Below, one piece after another: positions 57,457 through 64,000 of a stretch of 64,000 nt of DNA; positions within the stretch are counted from its first letter, which is position 1, and every line of letters begins with the position of its first letter. Where the stretch lies: contig CM046877.1 in NCBI GenBank assembly GCA_025667525.1, positions 291,210,364-291,274,363 on the forward strand, written 5' to 3'. This stretch comes from Glebionis coronaria. Lineage: Eukaryota; Streptophyta; Magnoliopsida; Asterales; Asteraceae. A program made the position numbers and the translations under genes. The notes beneath the pieces were generated by a model. The model did not search any database. It was not told where the DNA came from and saw nothing but the letters and a program-made list of their open reading frames with translations.

Positions 57457-59272
57457 TATTGAGGGGATCAATTTGAGCTCATGACTCGGTAATAAAAAAC
57501 AAGGTGCCTCGTGAGGGACTCCCATGCTTATCCTATGTACATATTATCGCTTTCTAATGTAGTAACGTGTGGGTATTTGTGCCCTTCCAACCTTTGTTCC
57601 GTGGTTGTTTGTGAATTGTGGACTTTAGATGATCATGATCTTCACGATTGGAGCCCCTCGTGTTTGTTTTATGGGAGCACTCGATCGTTTGCTTTGAAGA
57701 CTTTCTCAATATCCAAGATATCCTTTGATGTCCTAACCTTAGGTCTTTAGCACACTTCATAAACGACTTTAAATTTAACGGTTACACCCTTTCCATGCTA
57801 GATTAGGCATTCGACTACGTCTCCAGTATGGTGGTGTTTGCACCCCTAGACTCGAAACATTGAGGACAATGTTTAACTTTAGAATGGGGGGGTGAATAGA
57901 TACTTGCCTTACCAAACCTTCACGCTTTCCAAAGTTTATCTTTTTGTTTATCGTTTTTGTTGCAAAATAAGGCTAAAAATGGCCAAATTTTAAAAATTTT
58001 CTCATGTTTTATAAGTGTTTGAAGACACGAATGTAGGTTTTCCGATGGAGAGAATAAGAGTAATTTTTGACTCGACCGTGCGTGTTGAGCACTTAGCTTT
58101 GGTTCCTAAACATCACATTAGGCTAAGTCTCTTAAATGAGGACGAGAAATGATAGGGTTAATTATAAGTTACTATGCTAAACGTAGAGTACTCGTATTTC
58201 TTTCAAAAACTCATGTGTTCTCGTTGTTTGCTTATTCTCCCTTCGCATGTAAATATTTTTTGCTTAAAAATATTGACTTAGCAGTTTAGTTGGGATTGTT
58301 GGGTTTCTAGTCTTTTCTAATAGCTTCCGTGTAATTAAATTGGGAAGACATTAAGGTATCGCCAGCGTCACGGTTTTGAAGTATTGGCACCCCAATAATC
58401 GAAAGCTTCACCTAATAATAAGATTTCAAGTGCTCACCTAAATCTAGCAAACAATTTGAAGCCCCACAAGGCCTAAAATCTATGCAAAAATTGAAAGTGA
58501 ATCAAGCCTTAATCTTCGAAGCTTTAAAGATCTAAAATTCGCCTTAGCGTGAGGATATACGTCTTTGGCTAATAAAACTATCGATGAGGTGGATAATAAA
58601 AGGCAAGGCAAGACCGAAGTCATAATAAAAGCTTCATGGCAAAGTTGAATAAAAGATGGAGGTAAACCAAAGATAATAAGGCCCTTCCGTTAGGGGGCGT
58701 ATAAAAGTCTTGGTAATAAGTCTCATGTTCGAAACCGTTATAAAGTCGTGTTTATCGATCCTTCTTGTTGACTTAATTTTTTGACATCGTTGTCTATTAG
58801 GAGGGGTTATTGATTTGATGGTCTTGTTTACACCGTTAGGACTCTATTTTTAGACCTAAATCTCTATTATCGCATAAGTCAAACAATGTATCCTCGTGAA
58901 ACATTCAAGACATAATAAAATATAAGAGATACAACTTAGGAAAATGGGAGGATAAGTACGTGATTAGGGCGTATGAGTAGTGTTAGCATTAGTAACTTAT
59001 AATGACAATGATCTCGTTACACGCTTGGCATGGAATTGGGGTGAAAATCGAGGACGATGAAATTATTTCTAACGAAGCATTCACGTGTTCTTATTCTATG
59101 AACCTAAACGTCCCATTTTGCGATGAAAATCATACATTATGTCTAAAACGCAAGTAGTAGTAAAAGTAGTAGAGTAGCTAGTTTATCGTTCAATAAAGTG
59201 AATAAAAATGAATTTTGGATGTGCTACGATACTTTATTCTAGCATTGCGTGAGGGCACGGCAATGGTTTAGT
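57457..59272 (+). other. A2 non-coding tail between pol and the 3' LTR
   Basis: 1.8 kb with no credible gene and no envelope-like ORF. A first purine block 'agaatggggggg' is at 57881-57892, preceded by 'ggacaatgttta'. It resembles the true polypurine tract at the LTR and may be a second plus-strand primer site. Confidence 0.6.
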
Positions 59273-59281
59273 ATGGGGGAG
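59273..59281 (+). other. A2 polypurine tract
   Basis: 'Atgggggag' lies directly before the TGATGAGAC start of the 3' LTR. Confidence 0.8.
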
Positions 59282-62200
59282 TGATGAGACTGCTTTTATA
59301 CATAGTATCATCGTCCAAATAGGGCTTAAAATGCATTGAATATCATCAAAATACCCATATATATGCTTGTGTTTGTTGCTTGTGTATTTTTGGTACGGAT
59401 TTTGAGAAAATGACAAAAGATCACAAGAACCATACAAAAACGAACACGGGAAACGAAGCCGCACATTGAACCAAGCCCTAATGAAGAATTTTCCCAAGAA
59501 AACCCTTGAAGACTTGAAGAATTATGAAGAAGGGTCCTCCAATATGGACCAATTGACACTTTATACCCTTGTATCTTCATAATTACAAGTTTGGTCCCTA
59601 AAGTTTGTCAATATTGCAAAAAGGCCCTCCACTTTGAAGAATTGGCAATTTTAGCCCCTCAACAAAGTTAAAATGTCAATATTTATCCTCCTCAAAGTCA
59701 AACACATCATGAAGAACTCCAAGTTACAAGAATTACAAGTTTGGTCCTTTGAAAATCTCAAAATTACCAAAAGGACCCTTGACTTTGAAGATTTGGCAAA
59801 AATGGTCCCTCATGAAACATGAATTGGCAATTTCAGTCCTCCAAAATTCCAATCATACAAGTTAAGACCATAATCCATGAAGAAAATACCAAACCAGTCC
59901 TTCCAAAATCACAAATTGGCAAGAAATACCCCTGAAATAATTTTAGAAAACTTTTTGGGGCAAAAGTGTGAAAAAGGAAAAGTTGATAAAAAGGATTTAG
60001 GCATTGATGGCTTTTAAAACTGAAAAGACAAGCAAGAAATAAGTGAGGGGTGTAACATGGCAGACATCAATTGTTACCTAGACCAACCAACACACGCCAC
60101 CTGTCCCACTCACTCCTCTCCTCCAATCACAGCCCACCATTTCTCCACATCACCTTCCACTCACCAGATTAATATTAATTAATCTTGGCGCCTTAACACC
60201 AAATTTAAATAAACCCACCCCTAATCCGGATCAAATTAGCAACTATTTACCCAGAACACAAATTGTGGATTTACTAATTACTCACAATTAAACCCTAAGA
60301 TTGTGCAGATTAGTGATTGAGGATCATATTAACACAACCCAACCTTAAAATACCTTGCCACCTCACTTCCTTGTCCCACACAAGATTCCCCTGCACCAAG
60401 GATGAACAAAACGCTAAAAAGTTGACAGCCATCCAACCATCCTCATTCAGCTTTCATTCCAAGCTTCTTTGTGAACCCTTAGATGCAAATTCACCTTGCC
60501 AACTCATGCTACAATCCAAGAAGAGTCACATGATTCACAAAATGTTCAAACCTACAAGGGCAAAATGGGGACTTCAAGCATAGGGTTATACGTTTTTCCT
60601 TGCATTTCTAGAACCATTGTAGCCTATATAAAGGCATTTAGGCTTTACATTTCACCTGCTTTTGGTTTTTCCTTGTTCAACAATTTGTAAATCCCCTTTT
60701 CTGATTAATGAAAGTGTGTTAAGTTTGTTGAAGAAAGACCAAGTGCCACTTAATTTTAAGCTTGTTTATGTTATTTGTTAACTGAAATTGAATCTCAAAA
60801 CCTGTTTTTAAGGAGGGTGCAAAAGTTTGCATTTTTCCTTTAAGCTTGATATTTTGCTAAGTTCTTGTTCAAACCTTGGAATTCTTGGGCTATAGGGCTG
60901 ATAATAGCATCCTGATATTGTGTTATCAAGGTGTGGTGAGGCTTATAACTTGGGGATAATCAAGTGTGGGGTAACAAGGTTGCATCAACCAAGGCTTTTT
61001 ACTTTTCTGATTTTGATATTGTGCTTCTAACCTTGTTGAATCTTAGCAGGGTTGATGTTGGAAGCTTGTGCTTGTTCTAGCTAGCACATAAGCTCTAACA
61101 TTCGTGAGTGTGGATGTACATCCATGAGGTTTGTCTTAAAACCTTGAAAATCTGATAAATTTTGGATTTTTTTTTGGATTTGTGCTCTACTTGTGTTCTT
61201 GTTGATTTCTTGGCTTGAATCTGCTTAATCTTGCACGATAATGTTGTTTATATGCTAGATTGGTCATTTGGTAAACTAAATCTAACTTTTGATTTGAAAA
61301 ACTTGGTTTTGAAAAGTTAAAAAGGTGTTTGGGTCTACCTGTTTGAGTTGATGTCTTGTTATTGTGTTTGCGAAAGTTTGTGTTTGTGCTCTATATCTGA
61401 TATATGCTTAGTTGAGAGTGTTTTGCTGCAAGTTTCTGAGTTTGAAACCTTGAATCACATAATATGCTATATCTTGTTGAGTTTGACTGATTTTGACCTA
61501 AGATTTTGGGTAAACCTAGAGTTTATGCATGCTTAGGGTTAAAAGCTGTTAAAACATCATTAATATAACATACTTGATAGATTTAGAGGTTTGAATTTGG
61601 CTTGTTGGTCAAATACATCAGCAAAGTGTAAAACTGCATGTGTTAGTGTTCATCAGTAACCTTCATAAGCTTGAATCTTGATTTAGGCTTTAAGCCATTG
61701 CATGAAAACTGTTTAGACTTGTTCATTTGAGTTTAATAGCTTGTGTATGCATTTGGTTGAATTTGGTTGGCTGAATATTGCTAAAACTGCTTATAAGTGC
61801 TCAACTACTTATTGTTCTAAGTTTGTGACAGATCTGGTGCTTAATTGAATTAACTGTACAAATTGGATGTTGCTTGTTGTGATTTTATTGATTGTATAGA
61901 CTCATTATGATCCAAAGATCATTTGGGTTCCTTTGTGAAATCTGAATCTCCAAAAAGTTCACTAAAGACAAAAAAGTCTACAAGTCAAATAGTGGGAAAA
62001 GTTCCCACTGCTCAACACCCAAAACTAGCCCCTGCTAGTGTTAATTTGTACTCAGCTTATGATTAAGCTATTTTAGCTTATCCAGACCTGCAACAACTTA
62101 TTTTTTGTTATAGATCTTCATTATTTGACCCATTTGATTAGACTAGAGCCTATTGGACTTTGACTTTTTGCTAGAAAACCAACTTATTTGACTTTTTCAT

Positions 62201-63507
62201 AAGTGCTTATTTGCTTTATCCAGCTTATTAAATCAGATTATTTGAAAACTTTTTGTTGAAATAGCTTAATTAAGTCATTTAAAAGCTTTAGAAACTTGAA
62301 TCAGCTCTTGGGGTGGCCGAGAACTCAAAAACGACTATTTTGTCATTTTCTGTTGATTGCTTATTGCATTTTCAGGCTAATTCCTTGGGTTTATTTCAAA
62401 TTTCTTTTTACAGAAGTCTTATTTAGGACAAAAGAAGCTTGTGTGTCTAATTTGAGCTTATGGCATTAGCTTATAGCTTAATGGGCCAAAAAGCCCATTA
62501 AGAATAAGCTGTTTGGTATAAGCTTGCTTATTTCACATTTTCAGCTTTTGGGCCTTTGGAAAAAGTTGTTTAAAATCATATTTTGAGTCAAGTAGTGCTT
62601 TTTGGGCTTATTTGGGCCACTTTTTCATTTTGGGCTCAAATTTGGCCCATTATGGATCTGTTTTGGGTTTATCCTATTTTCTAGGCCCATTAAGGGCATT
62701 TAGGTAATTTCAAGTTCATTTCTGAGTTATTTAGGTTAAATTAAGCTAGTTTGCAACTTTTTAGAATTTTTTAGAATTTTTCGGATTTTTGGATTTTTAT
62801 TAATATTTTAATATTATTTTATTATTAAAAAATAAAAGTCTGATTTTCTAAGTTTTTACATTTTTCCTAGGTTCTAAACACTTAATTAGGAATTTTGCTA
62901 CTTTCCAAATATTTTTAGAGTCTTTTAATTATTTTCTAGAATTATTTTCAGTTTTTATTACTTTTAATAGTTTTTAATTGTTTAAAAATAGTTTTTAGTG
63001 GTTTTAAAATTTAGAAAAATACTTTTTAGCTTAATTAGGTTATTTTTAAGGTTTTCAAACTTTAAGATCTTGATTGGGACTTTTTATTAGTTAATATTGA
63101 TTTTTAGGGCTTTAATTAGCATTAAAAAGTTAATATTTAATTAATTAAAAGGTTTTGGCAAGTTTGGATTTTTTGTAAACTCTTAGAATATTTTAGTGGA
63201 TTTTTAGTGATTTTTAGGATTTTTTAGGGTAAAATTTTAATTTTGGTGCTTGTTCCGGTTTTACGTGTACGCCTTTATCGTCTTAGTGTAATCCGTCTTC
63301 GTAACCGTCATTCTCTTCTTATTCTATTTCTATTATTCTATCTCATAACAATATAATCACAAAGATAATCATTTCATTACACACACACCAAGCCTCCTTG
63401 AGAACGAACTCATTTTAGGGTCATAACTTGTGGTTTTCCTAAACTACTTGTTAACACTTGCCCTAATTGCCTTGTTTTCCTAAACAAGTGCTAATTTATA
63501 ACTATCA
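59282..63507 (+). repeat. A2 3' LTR (4226 bp)
   Basis: TGATGAGACTGC...CTATCA. It pairs with 39384-43622; TATA box CTATATAAAGG at 60624-60634. Differences from the 5' LTR include a 12-bp insertion near 59513-59525 and a single copy of the 31-bp unit at the end. Short ORFs of 60-120 codons occur at matching places in both LTRs but differ by frameshift, so I do not call them genes. Confidence 0.93.
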
Positions 63508-64000
63508 ACACGCTGTTTTAGATGGGCAAATGAGTTTCGGGTTAGCTACCCGTTGTTTGTTATAGTAAGGTAGCAATGTCATGCGGCTTATAATAATCCA
63601 ATAACAAAAATACTGCTATACGTATTGAATTACAATATATTATCTGACTAGCAATACGGGGTCTTATTATTGATATTATGTTTTTGTTTTGGTTTTACAG
63701 AACCATATTCATATAACGTTTTTTATTTAACTCTATACAACGTTATGAAACATATTGTATGATTTTTACGACATTGGTTCGTATAACGGTTTTGAAGGCA
63801 AAAGCCTATAGTATGATTTACAACAAAGATTTGTATGAAATGTTTTTGGCTTATTTTATGGCCTACAACAAAGAATTGAACAAAATAGTTTTCGGTAATA
63901 ATTTTATACCGATGATATATTAATGGATTTCATTAAACTCTATGAATTCACTCGGCGTTTTCGCTGACCTTTTCTTTTAACATATTTTATCTTAGGTACT
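63508..64000 (+). repeat. G2 3' LTR, part after the A2 insertion, runs off the window
   Basis: 63508-63512 is the second ACACG. From there the sequence follows 30557-31055 of the 5' LTR ('ctgttttagatgggcaaatg' and onward). About 240 bp of LTR should remain beyond the window. Confidence 0.88.

Larger units (their letters stand above)
39384..63507 (+). mobile_element. A2: complete Athila-lineage Ty3/gypsy element (24,124 bp with nested G3)
   Basis: It is bounded by TG...CA LTRs of 4239 bp (39384-43622) and 4226 bp (59282-63507) and flanked by ACACG on both sides (39379-39383 and 63508-63512). The uninterrupted site is visible in the G2 5' LTR, where 'gacgacacgctgttttag' is continuous. Inside are a tRNA-Asp primer site, gag, protease, RT, RNase H, integrase, a long non-coding tail and a polypurine tract. 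Without G3 and one target copy it is about 16.7 kb. The gag style, tRNA-Asp site and very long LTRs fit Athila. Pol has many stops and frameshifts. Confidence 0.93.
27966..64000 (+). mobile_element. G2: Ty3/gypsy element with long LTRs, interrupted by A2, runs off the right edge
   Basis: 5' LTR 27966-31306, interior 31307-36704, 3' LTR from 36705. The 3' LTR is split by A2 between 39383 and 63508 and continues from 63513 (after the duplicated ACACG) to the window end. The LTR pair is closely similar by eye, yet the interior is badly decayed, with only a shadow of pol and no recognisable gag. The interior 3' end is shared with G1. Confidence 0.85.

Noticed and set aside
57511..57750. 79-codon ORF after A2 pol
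   Set aside because: No recognisable domain and it starts in the middle of the non-coding tail; not supported.
1..64000. Host protein-coding genes or tRNA genes
   Set aside because: Every long ORF belongs to a retroelement, and nothing resembling a plant gene with introns was seen other than the T1 antisense gene. The tRNA-like matches at 43626, 31310 and 54280 are primer binding sites.

Overview
The window is plant nuclear DNA of the intergenic kind. I find no host gene, tRNA, rRNA or CRISPR array. Almost every base belongs to LTR retrotransposons nested inside one another. The reading frames recall retroelement proteins that are very common in Asteraceae genomes (Tanacetum, Artemisia, Helianthus, Lactuca). 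That family assignment is recognition from memory, not a search result.

I give the elements short names. Left half, inner to outer: A1, an Athila-type LTR (1-910), sits in the gag of T1, a Tat-lineage Ty3/gypsy element (911-9742). T1 sits in the internal region of G1, a Ty3/gypsy element with a 'TGTGACA' LTR (9743-12860). G1 sits in the gag region of S1, a SIRE-type Ty1/copia element (12861 to about 24.9 kb). Right half: S2, a second SIRE-type fragment (about 24975-27965), is cut in its RNase H by G2 (from 27966), a sister of G1. The 3' LTR of G2 is cut by A2 (39384-63507), a complete 24.1 kb Athila with 4.2 kb LTRs. A2 is cut in the last part of its pol by G3 (49995-57370, minus strand), a coding relative of G1/G2. 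A2 is flanked by ACACG and G3 by ATGGA duplications. G2 continues past the right edge.

Nearly all retrotransposon genes are broken by stops, frameshifts or deletions. The Gag-Pol orders are as expected: Gag-PR-RT-RH-INT in the Ty3/gypsy elements and Gag-PR-INT-RT-RH in the copia elements. Three elements carry extra genes beyond gag-pol. T1 has a spliced antisense gene between pol and its 3' LTR, with its own TATA box. S1 has a long acidic ORF downstream of pol. G3 has an acidic ORF upstream of gag. These three, and the apparently non-autonomous G1/G2 family (well preserved LTRs around a decayed interior), are the most interesting content. I found no evidence of a wholly new biological system.

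All similarity statements are by-eye comparisons within the window or recognition of protein families. No alignment or identity was computed.
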